A DNA stretch of 64,000 bases, from the NCBI RefSeq assembly GCF_026672275.1, contig NZ_JANQCD010000005.1, forward strand, positions 102,462 to 166,461, in the 5' to 3' direction. The notes beneath the pieces were generated by a model. That model was not told where the DNA came from. It was given only the letters and a program-made list of their open reading frames with translations, and did not search any database. A program made the position numbers and the translations under genes. Below, piece after piece: positions 8,808 through 17,292 of this stretch. Source of the DNA: Marinifilum sp. D737. GTDB lineage: Bacteria; Bacteroidota; Bacteroidia; Bacteroidales; Marinifilaceae. How positions within the stretch are numbered: position 1 is the stretch's first letter; the number at the start of each line of letters is the position of its first letter.

Positions 8808-11240
8808 TTATTCATATTTCAATGCATAAACAGGATCTTTTCTGGCTGCATTATAGGTTTGCCAACTAACGGTGATGATTGCAATAACAATAGCAATTAC
8901 TCCTGCCAAGGCAAATATCCACCAGCTTAGATCAATTCGATAAGCAAAGCTCTTTAACCAGTCATCGGCAGCATAGAAAGCAATTGGAGATGCAATTACG
9001 AAAGCCATAGCTACCCATACAACATACTCGGTGATTAATTGCAGCATGATTTCCAAAGAGCTTGCACCATTGGCTTTTCGTATTCCTATTTCTTTGGTTT
9101 TGTGTTGTATGCTATAGGATGACAAGGCATACATTCCAAGTATTGAGAGTAGAATAGAAAGAACAGAAAATAGGGTCAAGGCTTTCATTTCATTGTACTG
9201 ATTTCGATAAGTTTTGAAATAGCTATCACTTAGAAATTCATATTTCATAGGGTGATCCGGATACATCTGACTCCACGTTTCCTGCAAATTCTTAAGCGCT
9301 TTAGTGGTGTTGTTTTTATCAATTTTAACCAGAAAAGTACTGTTGAAAATTCGCTTTAAACCAATAACTTCTGCTTTTTCTTCCGAGAACATGTCGGCAT
9401 AATGCAAGTCCTTGATTACGGCAACAATCTCTCCTTGTTTAAAATAGGTTGGAGATATAAAGTTGTATTTGAACTGTTTCCCTATGGCATCTTGTGGATT
9501 TGTAAAGCCCAATTTTTTGGAAGCAGATTCATTTAAAATGTATTGTTCTTTAAAATTGCGGTAGGATGGATCAAGATGATTGATGTTTTTGATAGCGGCT
9601 TCAGTATTGGGAGAAATGGCCGCACTTTCCCACATGAAGCTTGAGCCACTTTTAAGATTTAAATCACCCGCCAATGCTTGAATATCAAATAATTTAAAAA
9701 ATTCATGATCAACAGAATTAATTGAAATTGTGTTGTTATCGCTTTTATCTATTCCTTCCATTTCAAATGGATAAACGAAATCAGGTGTTGTACCTGGAGG
9801 CATCATAGTTGATGAAATCAGTAGTATTTCGGGATGCTTTAAAGCCTTTTCTTTGAAAAGATCAAATGTACTGATGGCCGCATATGGAAATTCAGTAATT
9901 GTAATAATGGATTCTTTGTCTTTTCCAGGGTGAAAATTCTTGATCTTTAAAATCTGTTGATTTAAAACAATGGTTAAAACCAAGGCTACAATGGATAGCG
10001 TAAATTGGCAAACCAGGGAGATAATGAATTTCTTCGAACCTTCTTTTTTCTGATTGCTTAAATTTGAAGAGATCTTTCTGGTGTATAAAGGGAGTAGTGA
10101 AATGGCTCCAAATACAACAATAAAGCACATAACAAGAAGTGTAAACAATACTCCTTCGTTTTTAATGATAAACTTAAATTCTATAAAACGATTAAAAATA
10201 AAAGAGAGTACGCTTCCTATGATGATGGATAGAGAGATCTGTATAATTGATTTCTTAATTTGTGATAGAGAAAGATCTAAGAGGTTTGCACCGTTGATAA
10301 CTTTAATTTTGAGATTGTTTAAATCGCTATTTAGCTGAACCGTAGTCAGGTTAAAATAGTTAATCATTGTGATTAAAAGGATAATAAGAGCACCTGACAT
10401 TATTACCCAAATGGTTTTTACTGTACCATTTGAACCAAGCTCATCCTTTTTATGACTTTTTAGATGAATGTCTCGAAGATTCATCAATTTAAAAGTAGGA
10501 GAAACCTCTTCTTCGGCAACATTTTCTTTCCAATATTTGTTTAAAGAAACCTCCAATTGATCAGGTTTTACATCTGGATGTAATAGCAAGTATGTAAAAG
10601 CATGTCCGTAGGGATTACGAAGTGTTTCCAGATTGCTTGAGAGTAACATATCTGGTTGCATGTGCGAATTGGGTGGATAATCATCAAATACACCTTTAAG
10701 GGTATAAATTGTTCCACCATTTCGATCAAATTCTCCTTTTAGAGTTAACTCTTTTCCAATCACATCAATGCTACCAAAATATTTTAATGCAGATTTTTTA
10801 CTGATTGCGATTTCATTTGGATTATGAAAGAGACCTTCCTTATTGCCTTTTATCAGTTTAAAATCAAATATTGTAAAGAAAGAATGATCGGTGTAGTAAG
10901 AGTTTTCCAATCGAAAGATCTCGTCTTCTACTTTTACAGTATAATTGAATGGTTTTACCATTAGGACAATCTGCTCTATTCCTGGGAATTTATCGTATAA
11001 ATCCTTGATGTAATGAGCATTTAAGCTAGCAGTATATACATTGTCTGGGCTTTGCATAAAGCCAACTTTTCCAGGTTTGTCTATGTTAAGACGGTAAATC
11101 TGATCTGCTTTAGTATGAAACTTGTCGAACGACAACTCATGTTTTATATAGGATGAAGCAAAAAATACACTTGCAAAAGCAATTGAAATTCCAATGATAT
11201 TAATCGCAGCCCATTTATTTTTTTTTGTTAAAATATTCAT
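8808..11240 (-). CDS. MacB/FtsX-type ABC transporter permease
   Basis: The 810-residue protein has the layout of large Bacteroidota permeases: an N-terminal transmembrane helix (INIIGISIAFASVFFASSYI), a periplasmic MacB-PCD domain, three helices around residues 280-400, another helix near 420 and a second periplasmic domain. The C-terminal FtsX core has GIRKANGAS followed by three helices. Such proteins work with a LolD/MacB-like ATPase in peptide or lipoprotein export, or as mechanotransmission devices, and do not import substrates. The ATPase gene starts just upstream (11251-11949, 10 bp gap), so the two form an operon. The divergent NtrC-type regulator and kinase are a common partner set for this transporter type in Bacteroidota and may control it. 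The substrate is unknown. Confidence 0.9.
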   Translation of the reverse strand: MNILTKKNKWAAINIIGISIAFASVFFASSYIKHELSFDKFHTKADQIYRLNIDKPGKVGFMQSPDNVYTASLNAHYIKDLYDKFPGIEQIVLMVKPFNYTVKVEDEIFRLENSYYTDHSFFTIFDFKLIKGNKEGLFHNPNEIAISKKSALKYFGSIDVIGKELTLKGEFDRNGGTIYTLKGVFDDYPPNSHMQPDMLLSSNLETLRNPYGHAFTYLLLHPDVKPDQLEVSLNKYWKENVAEEEVSPTFKLMNLRDIHLKSHKKDELGSNGTVKTIWVIMSGALIILLITMINYFNLTTVQLNSDLNNLKIKVINGANLLDLSLSQIKKSIIQISLSIIIGSVLSFIFNRFIEFKFIIKNEGVLFTLLVMCFIVVFGAISLLPLYTRKISSNLSNQKKEGSKKFIISLVCQFTLSIVALVLTIVLNQQILKIKNFHPGKDKESIITITEFPYAAISTFDLFKEKALKHPEILLISSTMMPPGTTPDFVYPFEMEGIDKSDNNTISINSVDHEFFKLFDIQALAGDLNLKSGSSFMWESAAISPNTEAAIKNINHLDPSYRNFKEQYILNESASKKLGFTNPQDAIGKQFKYNFISPTYFKQGEIVAVIKDLHYADMFSEEKAEVIGLKRIFNSTFLVKIDKNNTTKALKNLQETWSQMYPDHPMKYEFLSDSYFKTYRNQYNEMKALTLFSVLSILLSILGMYALSSYSIQHKTKEIGIRKANGASSLEIMLQLITEYVVWVAMAFVIASPIAFYAADDWLKSFAYRIDLSWWIFALAGVIAIVIAIITVSWQTYNAARKDPVYALKYE

Positions 11241-11250
11241 AGCTATCTAA

Positions 11251-11949
11251 TTAATATTCAATTTGAGTAAATTCTTTTTTCGTACTTTCCATGGTTACTT
11301 CACCATCAAACAATCGGATTACTCGATGTGCAAACTCAGCATCACGCTCCGAGTGGGTTACCATTACAATGGTGGTTCCCTCGGCATTCAGTTCGCTTAA
11401 TAAGTTCATTACCTCAAGGCCGGTTTTTGAATCGAGGTTACCAGTTGGCTCATCGGCCAATAAAAGTTTTGGGTTGGGTGCAATGGCGCGCGCAATGGCA
11501 ACTCTTTGTTGTTGTCCTCCTGATAATTGTTGTGGATAGTGATTTCTTCGATGCCCTATCTTCATTCTGTCCAGCATTTCCAGGACACGTTTTTTCTTCT
11601 TGCCTAAATCGTATCGTAAATACTTTAATGGCAATTCTACATTTTTATACACACTCAATTCATCAATCAGGTTGAACGATTGAAAAACAAAATTGATATT
11701 CCCTTTGCGAAATGTATTGCGCTGTTTTTCCTTAAGGCTACTTACCTCATTGTCGCAGAAATGATACTTGCCATGGGTAGGACTATCTAACATTCCCAGA
11801 ATATTTAAAAGGGTAGACTTCCCACAACCTGATGGTCCCATAATGGCTACAAATTCACCTTCTTTTATTTCCAGGTTTACATTATTCAAGGCAGTGGTTT
11901 CTACCTCTTCGGTACGAAATACTTTACTTAGGTTTTCTACTTTGATCAT
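11251..11949 (-). CDS. ABC transporter ATP-binding protein, LolD/MacB class
   Basis: The 232-residue ATPase has Walker A GPSGCGKST (residues 39-47), signature LSGGQQQR, Walker B LLADEPTGNLDS and the switch His in VMVTHSE. Sequence and length match the LolD/MacB/FtsE-like class that pairs with FtsX-type permeases. It is cytosolic, attached to the permease encoded 10 bp downstream. It lacks fused membrane domains, so it needs that partner. Transcription probably starts in the 397-bp gap shared with the divergent regulator gene. Confidence 0.93.
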   Translation of the reverse strand: MIKVENLSKVFRTEEVETTALNNVNLEIKEGEFVAIMGPSGCGKSTLLNILGMLDSPTHGKYHFCDNEVSSLKEKQRNTFRKGNINFVFQSFNLIDELSVYKNVELPLKYLRYDLGKKKKRVLEMLDRMKIGHRRNHYPQQLSGGQQQRVAIARAIAPNPKLLLADEPTGNLDSKTGLEVMNLLSELNAEGTTIVMVTHSERDAEFAHRVIRLFDGEVTMESTKKEFTQIEY

Positions 11950-12025
11950 TTTGTTTTATTAAAGATTCGTAAGTTATATAATTATTATTGTCATGCATAA
12001 AAGAATAGAAGTTCTTCCTGCTACA

Positions 12026-12048
12026 ATAGCACTACTATAGTTGTGCCA
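12026..12048 (-). promoter_or_regulatory. Near-palindrome with a weak sigma-54-like -24 element upstream of the ABC operon
   Basis: The gap 11950-12346 lies between the ABC operon and the NtrC-type gene. GCAC-T-ACTATAGT-T-GTGC (12029-12046) is an 18-bp palindrome with one mismatched pair. On the minus strand TGGCAC (12048-12043) matches the sigma-54 -24 element, but the -12 part reads TAGTA where TTGCW is expected, so the match is incomplete. About 12214-12290 contains imperfect repeats of CTTGG and AGCTT. The neighbouring regulator is of the sigma-54 activator class, which makes this site worth noting but does not prove it. Confidence 0.3.
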
Positions 12049-12346
12049 TTGGTTCTAATTACTATGTGTAGAGGTGTTTGTGTGAATAAAGCATATTGGA
12101 CAGGATCTTCCAGCTGTAAAAAATCTTTATTCTTACTGTATAGTTTCTTTACATTCTGTTGAGTTGTTGATTGCATTTCTCTACTTTTGGTAATGTTATG
12201 CTTGCTTGTGGTAACGAATCAGTCTTTTGATACTTGGTTCTTGGAATTTGGCATTTAGAGCTTGAGACTTGGAGCTTACAGCTTGAATCTTTTCAACCAG
12301 CAAATTTGCATAACCCAAATAATAACTAAGCCATATTACTGAAAGC

Positions 12347-13717
12347 ATGACCAACTCCGGTAAAATCTTAATTGTAGACGATCATAAACGTGTAAGAATT
12401 TCTCTTCAAATGCTATTGCAAGATGAGTTCGATACGGTTAAGGTACTTTCTAATCCTAAAAGTTTACTTGGCGAGTTGCAGGACAATTCATATGACATTG
12501 TTCTTTTGGATATGAACTTTTCCGCTGGAGTGAATACGGGAAACGAAGGCTTGTTTTGGATGAATGAAATCCTAAAGTTTGATCCTGATTTGGGAGTGGT
12601 GCTGCTAACAGCATACGGAGATGTAGAATTGGCTGTAACAGCCATTAAAAAGGGAGCCACGGATTTTGTGTTGAAGCCATGGGACAACAACAAGTTGATC
12701 TCAACTTTGAAATCGGTTTTAAGATTGAGACAATCGAAAAAGAAGATACAAAAGCTGGAAACCGATAAGCAAGACTTAACCAGAGAGTTGAACCAGAACA
12801 AGTCTGAAATGATTGGTAGGTCAAGCGTAATGAAGAATCTGCGAAAGCTCCTGCAAAAAGTAGCCGTTACCGAGGCAAATGTCTTGGTATTGGGTGAACA
12901 TGGAACAGGTAAAGAGTTGATTGCACGAGAAATACATCAGCAATCCAAAAGAAGTAATAAGCCTATGGTTTCGGTGGATATGGGAGCCATGAACGAAAGT
13001 CTTTTCGAAAGCGAATTGTTTGGTCATGTGAAGGGAGCCTTTACCGATGCCAGGGAAGACAGGCAGGGAAGATTTGAATTGGCTTCGGGTGGAACCATTT
13101 TTCTGGATGAGATTGGAAATCTATCATTGGCCATGCAGGCTAAATTGTTGTCGGTCCTACAAAATCGAGAGGTAATTCGCGTTGGCGATCATCAAACAAG
13201 GAGTATTGATATTCGTTTGGTGTGCGCTACCAATAAAAACCTTCAGGAAATGGTTGCCAAAGGAACTTTTCGTGAAGACCTGCTTTATCGCATCAATACC
13301 ATTCAGGTTGATGTGCCAGCTTTGCGCGATCGTACTAGTGATATTGCTCTGCTGGCAGAGTATTTCCTAATGAAGTATGCAACGAAATACGATAAAAGGC
13401 CATTGGCCTATACCGATGAAGCTTTGCTTAAGCTGCAAAATTACCCGTGGCCGGGAAATGTCCGCGAGTTGCAGCATACTGTTGAAAAGGCGGTAATCCT
13501 TTCAGAGGGAAATAGGATTACCAAAGAAGATTTTCTATTAAAGCAAAATGGAACTCAAACAAGCAAAGTACCACCCAAAAGCTTTGTGGAGATGGAAAAG
13601 CAAATGATTCTTGCTGCTATGGAACGACACAAAGGAAATCTAACACATATGGCTTTAGAGCTTGGCGTTACCCGCCCAACTCTTTATCACAAAATTAAGA
13701 AGTATGATTTACAATAG
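12347..13717 (+). CDS. NtrC-family sigma-54-dependent response regulator
   Basis: The 456-residue protein has a receiver domain with acidic pocket VDD (residues 10-12), phospho-acceptor D55 in VLLDMNFS and conserved Lys in VLKPW. An AAA+ domain follows with Walker A GEHGTGKE, and a C-terminal Fis-type HTH (GNLTHMALELGVTRPTLYHKI). The sigma-54-contacting loop reads GAFTDA (residues 230-235), where the textbook motif is GAFTGA. The variant is not rare in Bacteroidota, to my recollection. The kinase gene overlaps its 3' end, giving a two-gene operon. Likely targets include the divergent ABC transporter, by context only. Confidence 0.93.
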   Translation: MTNSGKILIVDDHKRVRISLQMLLQDEFDTVKVLSNPKSLLGELQDNSYDIVLLDMNFSAGVNTGNEGLFWMNEILKFDPDLGVVLLTAYGDVELAVTAIKKGATDFVLKPWDNNKLISTLKSVLRLRQSKKKIQKLETDKQDLTRELNQNKSEMIGRSSVMKNLRKLLQKVAVTEANVLVLGEHGTGKELIAREIHQQSKRSNKPMVSVDMGAMNESLFESELFGHVKGAFTDAREDRQGRFELASGGTIFLDEIGNLSLAMQAKLLSVLQNREVIRVGDHQTRSIDIRLVCATNKNLQEMVAKGTFREDLLYRINTIQVDVPALRDRTSDIALLAEYFLMKYATKYDKRPLAYTDEALLKLQNYPWPGNVRELQHTVEKAVILSEGNRITKEDFLLKQNGTQTSKVPPKSFVEMEKQMILAAMERHKGNLTHMALELGVTRPTLYHKIKKYDLQ

Positions 13718-15062
13718 CCTCTTTATTCAGGTTCTGATTCGACTCAGTAGTATTCTGTTGTTGAGCTTTCTTATGGGATGGATATTTTGGGCTACGGCTT
13801 ATCCTTACATGGCCTTATTGGTTTTAATGCTTATTTTTTGGTTAAGTTACCGTTTGGTTCATTATCTGAATACAAGCAATCGCTTGTTGTCGCAATTCTT
13901 CCTTTCGGTAAAGAATGAGGATTCAGCATTAAGCTTTCCTAAAAATATATCGGGCAAGTCCTTTGATGAATTACGCATGGGAATGCAAGAGGTAAATTAC
14001 ATCATAAAAGATTTACGTCTAAAGGCACAGAAAAAGGAGATGATAAGCGATGCCATTATTGAACATGCATCTGTAGGTTTGTTATCTTTTAACGAGAATG
14101 GCTTGGTGGAGTGCATAAACCAAAGAGGACGTGAGCTTTTAGATGTGCACAATCTATACAGCATAAAGCCATTGAAAAAATACGATGCAGACTTGTTTGA
14201 CCTGTTTGAGAAAATGAAGGCAGGAGATACCCGAGTCTATCATTTGCAGGTGAAAAATGGAAGTAAATACCTGTTAATTTACTGTACTACAATTAAGCAA
14301 GAAAGCAGGGAGTTAAAGCTGTTATCCTTTACGGATATTAAAAATGAGATGGATGCCCAGGAGTTGGAATCCTGGCAGAAGTTGATTAATGTGCTTAGCC
14401 ATGAGATTATGAATTCTGTATCTCCTCTTACCTGTTTATCTGAAAAACTGGAAAGCAATTACCAGCAAATTGAAACCGGTACGATTCTTACCGAATCGGT
14501 TCTTAGCAAAACACGCAACGGACTTCAAGTGATAAAGGAGCAAGGGCAGGGACTCATGTATTTTGTTGAGGCTTATCGTGAGCTATCGAGAATTCCAAAG
14601 CCTAATCCGCAAGCCATTAGCGTATCTCAACTGTTTATGCATTTGCAAGATTTATTACATATGTATTCCAATGACCAAATACAATATCATTTCAGTATCA
14701 GTCCAAAGGATCTTCAATTCTATGCTGATGATGCTCTGGTGAAACAGGTTTTAATTAACTTGGTTAAGAATGCGCGGCAGGCCATTCACGCTAGTGGGGA
14801 AATACATCTGAAAGCAGAGAAAAAACAAGAAGGCCATGTAGAAATCAGTATTACGGATAATGGTTGTGGTATCTCTGCCGAGGATATGAAAAATATATTC
14901 ATTCCATTTTTTACTACTAAAGAGGAAGGATCAGGAATCGGCTTAAGCCTTACGCGCCAAATTATGCGCTTGCACAATGGACACATTAGCATAGAATCAA
15001 AAGAAGGAGAGGGAACCAAAGTGAAATTGATTTTCTCATCAGCCAAAAGCTATATCAGTTAA
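13704..15062 (+). CDS. NtrY-like membrane sensor histidine kinase
   Basis: ATG at 13704 overlaps the regulator gene by 14 bp. A longer frame from 13662 would add 14 residues that are only the regulator HTH read in another frame, so I prefer 13704. The protein (452 residues) starts with two membrane helices (SIILLSFLMGWIFWATAYP and the following hydrophobic stretch), then a linker and a PAS-like domain. The H-box is LSHEIMNSVSPL (H233), with ATPase boxes NLVKNARQAI, DNGCGIS and FFTTKEEGSGIGLSL. The H-box form matches NtrY-type kinases paired with NtrC-like regulators. There is almost no periplasmic domain, so it may sense a membrane or cytosolic signal. Confidence 0.9.
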   Translation: MIYNSLFIQVLIRLSSILLLSFLMGWIFWATAYPYMALLVLMLIFWLSYRLVHYLNTSNRLLSQFFLSVKNEDSALSFPKNISGKSFDELRMGMQEVNYIIKDLRLKAQKKEMISDAIIEHASVGLLSFNENGLVECINQRGRELLDVHNLYSIKPLKKYDADLFDLFEKMKAGDTRVYHLQVKNGSKYLLIYCTTIKQESRELKLLSFTDIKNEMDAQELESWQKLINVLSHEIMNSVSPLTCLSEKLESNYQQIETGTILTESVLSKTRNGLQVIKEQGQGLMYFVEAYRELSRIPKPNPQAISVSQLFMHLQDLLHMYSNDQIQYHFSISPKDLQFYADDALVKQVLINLVKNARQAIHASGEIHLKAEKKQEGHVEISITDNGCGISAEDMKNIFIPFFTTKEEGSGIGLSLTRQIMRLHNGHISIESKEGEGTKVKLIFSSAKSYIS

Positions 15063-15073
15063 AAGTTTCGTCA

Positions 15074-15120
15074 GTCAAGGGGTGACTAATAAGCGTTTTG
15101 TAAGTTAGTCACCCCTTGAC
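15074..15120. repeat. Perfect 16-bp inverted repeat
   Basis: GTCAAGGGGTGACTAA (15074-15089) and its exact complement (15105-15120) flank a 15-nt loop just after the kinase stop codon. There is no T run, so it is not a standard terminator. A degenerate direct copy of the right arm (CAGCCAGCCCTTAACTT) lies about 70 bp downstream. It may be a small palindromic repeat element or a transcript-end stabiliser. Confidence 0.85.
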
Positions 15121-15241
15121 TTACAGTGTGAATGATATTTAACCAGTAAAAGCGTATCTAACAAGCAGCGTATAAATCAGCCAGCCCTTAACTTCCAGAA
15201 AATGTGATTATTTTAGTAGTGCACCTCAAAATGTCCTAAAT

Positions 15242-15640
15242 ATGAGTACAAAAGAAATTAGTTTGTTGCATTATCCCAACAATATCAGTAATTAGAAAAA
15301 TGATTATTACGCTCAAGTAAGGTATGTAGGTACCATCTCCAATTAGGATATTACCGATTTGATGATTGCCGAAGGATCGGAATATCATAAAGAGAGTATT
15401 ATAGACATTCTGAACCGCTGTGATAGAATCAAAATGGAGAAGTTGGCTGAGGGGTATAAAATCAATACTGAATTATTCCAATCTCACTTAAGTGTTAAAG
15501 GCCATTTTAATGCCAGTTCTGGATCTGTTGATCCAGATGAACATCAGGTTAAACTCAAGTTTTTGGCCACCAAAAGAATGCGAGAGCTACGAAAATTTAA
15601 AAATTTAATGGGATACCCTGGTAAAATTAATATCCCTTAA
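15242..15640 (+). pseudogene. HU-like DNA-binding protein gene with two in-frame TAG codons
   Basis: One reading frame runs from ATG at 15242 to TAA at 15638-15640 (133 codons) but is broken by TAG at 15293-15295 and TAG at 15344-15346. The conceptual product reads DYYAQVRYVGTIS before the second TAG. After it come DITDLMIAEGSEYHKESII, then a GYKINTELFQ segment and a DPDEHQVKLKF segment. This pattern (YxAxVxxxGTIT.D, a helix, GxxVxT, and D.xHQV) is that of the Bacteroidota HU-like IHF domain family. From ATG 15359 an intact 93-codon frame remains, so a shortened protein is possible. The most likely reading is a decayed gene; readthrough of amber codons is a remote alternative. Confidence 0.65.
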
Positions 15641-15764
15641 AGATTTTTAACCAATTTTAAACCTTATTTCGTCAAACTATTGGTCTGAAGCTAAAACATA
15701 TACACTATTTAAACCGTATTTAAATAGATAGCAATTCCTTTTATTCAGCTTTAAACCAAATACC

Positions 15765-17204
15765 ATGTTATACAAAAAGATGAAATGTATTATTGGTAGG
15801 TGTTATTTGATACTTGCCATATTGGTTGGCACAGCCATATTTACAAGTGCGCAGGAACAATTTATACAAGATTCCATCCCATATGATAATGTACGTGCTG
15901 ATGAATCAGATGAAATTCAGAGGCAAGAAAAACAGAAAAAGAATGGCATTCCCATTGGCTTGTTTGCTTACAATAAATGGGTGGATTTAAACGAAAATGA
16001 AATCGTTGAGAAGAATGAGTTTTTTGGATTGGGGAAACAATCTTATGCCAAAGGAGAGTCCATTAGTGCTTCTTTGTACGATCCGGAAATAAAAGAGGGA
16101 ACAAACCTGAAGCTTAGAATTTGGGATACGAGTGGAAACTTGATTCGAACGGTTCGTAAAAACTATACCACAAAACCTTTGTTTACCTATTCAAATTTCG
16201 ATGCTTTTCTGCCTGTGGGAGAATATATCATGACAATTAATCCAGCAGAATCGGGAAAAACCTATCAAATTAACTTTTTGATAAAGGAGCCAAATGGCAA
16301 TGCATTTGCGAAAATCAGGAAGAAACTGCTTCCCGAAAGTTTTCATCTGTTTAAGGAATGGATTGATGAGGATGGAGATATGAAGCTGGATAGTGCAGAG
16401 GTGATTGGTTTGGATCAGAAACAGTTTGAGCTTGGGAAAGTTGATTTTCAAGTTGGATTGAATCTTCCCATGAATGATAAACGAGTGGTTTATCAGATAT
16501 GGAATTCTACCTATGATATGATTGCAATGAATATTTCCCGACTGGATAGTTTGCAACATTATACCATGAAAGAAGATACGATTCATCCTGGCAATCAGTT
16601 CTTGCGAGTTTTAAAGAATGCACCCGAAGGAGAATATATGATTACTGCATCCTTGGATATGAAAGATCCTATACAATATAGAATATTAGTACAAATTGGC
16701 GATTCTACGGCCAATATTGTTAAGACTGATGAGGCTATGGCAGCCCAAACTGATGAAACACCAGAATTGGAAGAGGTAAGCGAAGAGATTCCAGAAACTC
16801 CTGCTATGGCAATGAATATTAGTGAGAATGTTGAGAATTTAGCTCCGGAGTTTACCAAAGGCCAGGAAGGGTTCTTCTTTTTTACTGGTTTTATTGATTT
16901 GAATGAAAACAACAAGCAGGAGAGAGAAGAATTTATGGGAGCCGATCAGGAGTATTATTATTCAGAATCGGAGAATGTGTTTGTTCAGTTTCATTTAAAG
17001 CAGTTTGTCAATAGTGAATTGAATTTGAAACTATTTAATACAGAAGATCAGCTGGTTCGTCAACAAATTGGGAATTATACCGAGTCTCCTTTTGTATTTA
17101 AAGTATCAATGCCTGATGAGCCTTTAATTCCTGGCGAATACAAATTAATTATGCAACCAGGTGGTTCGGAAATCAAATACCGATTGGAGCTTACAATTAA
17201 ATAA
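15765..17204 (+). CDS. Secreted protein with three repeats, each with an EF-hand-like loop
   Basis: The 479-residue protein begins with a signal peptide (to about residue 29, TSAQ) and is not a lipoprotein. Three units of about 110-120 residues follow (about 60-180, 185-310, 365-479), the last two separated by a Glu/Thr/Pro-rich linker (about 320-350). Each unit opens with an aromatic residue and a 12-residue acidic loop: DLNENEIVEKNE (D74-E85), DEDGDMKLDSAE (D201-E212) and DLNENNKQEREE (D378-E389). Acidic or Asn residues sit at positions 1, 3 and 5 and Glu at 12, as in EF-hand calcium loops. Each unit ends in GEYxxxI/LxP-like beta strands. I do not recognise a named family. Extracellular or periplasmic calcium binding is inference. 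The gene stands alone between the HU-like pseudogene and the amylase gene. Confidence 0.85.
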   Translation: MLYKKMKCIIGRCYLILAILVGTAIFTSAQEQFIQDSIPYDNVRADESDEIQRQEKQKKNGIPIGLFAYNKWVDLNENEIVEKNEFFGLGKQSYAKGESISASLYDPEIKEGTNLKLRIWDTSGNLIRTVRKNYTTKPLFTYSNFDAFLPVGEYIMTINPAESGKTYQINFLIKEPNGNAFAKIRKKLLPESFHLFKEWIDEDGDMKLDSAEVIGLDQKQFELGKVDFQVGLNLPMNDKRVVYQIWNSTYDMIAMNISRLDSLQHYTMKEDTIHPGNQFLRVLKNAPEGEYMITASLDMKDPIQYRILVQIGDSTANIVKTDEAMAAQTDETPELEEVSEEIPETPAMAMNISENVENLAPEFTKGQEGFFFFTGFIDLNENNKQEREEFMGADQEYYYSESENVFVQFHLKQFVNSELNLKLFNTEDQLVRQQIGNYTESPFVFKVSMPDEPLIPGEYKLIMQPGGSEIKYRLELTIK

Positions 17205-17223
17205 GCTTACATTTATAAAATAT

Positions 17224-17264
17224 AAAAACTCCCACTTGGCATTGTAGCTAAGCGGGAGTTTTAC
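17224..17264. terminator. Bidirectional terminator between convergent genes
   Basis: AAAACTCCC (17225-17233) pairs with GGGAGTTTT (17254-17262), with CTT/AAG pairs inside. The stem is flanked by A and T runs on both sides and lies between the EF-loop gene and the end of the minus-strand amylase gene. Confidence 0.8.
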
Positions 17265-17292
17265 TTGATCTATAAACTATAAAGAAAACTAA

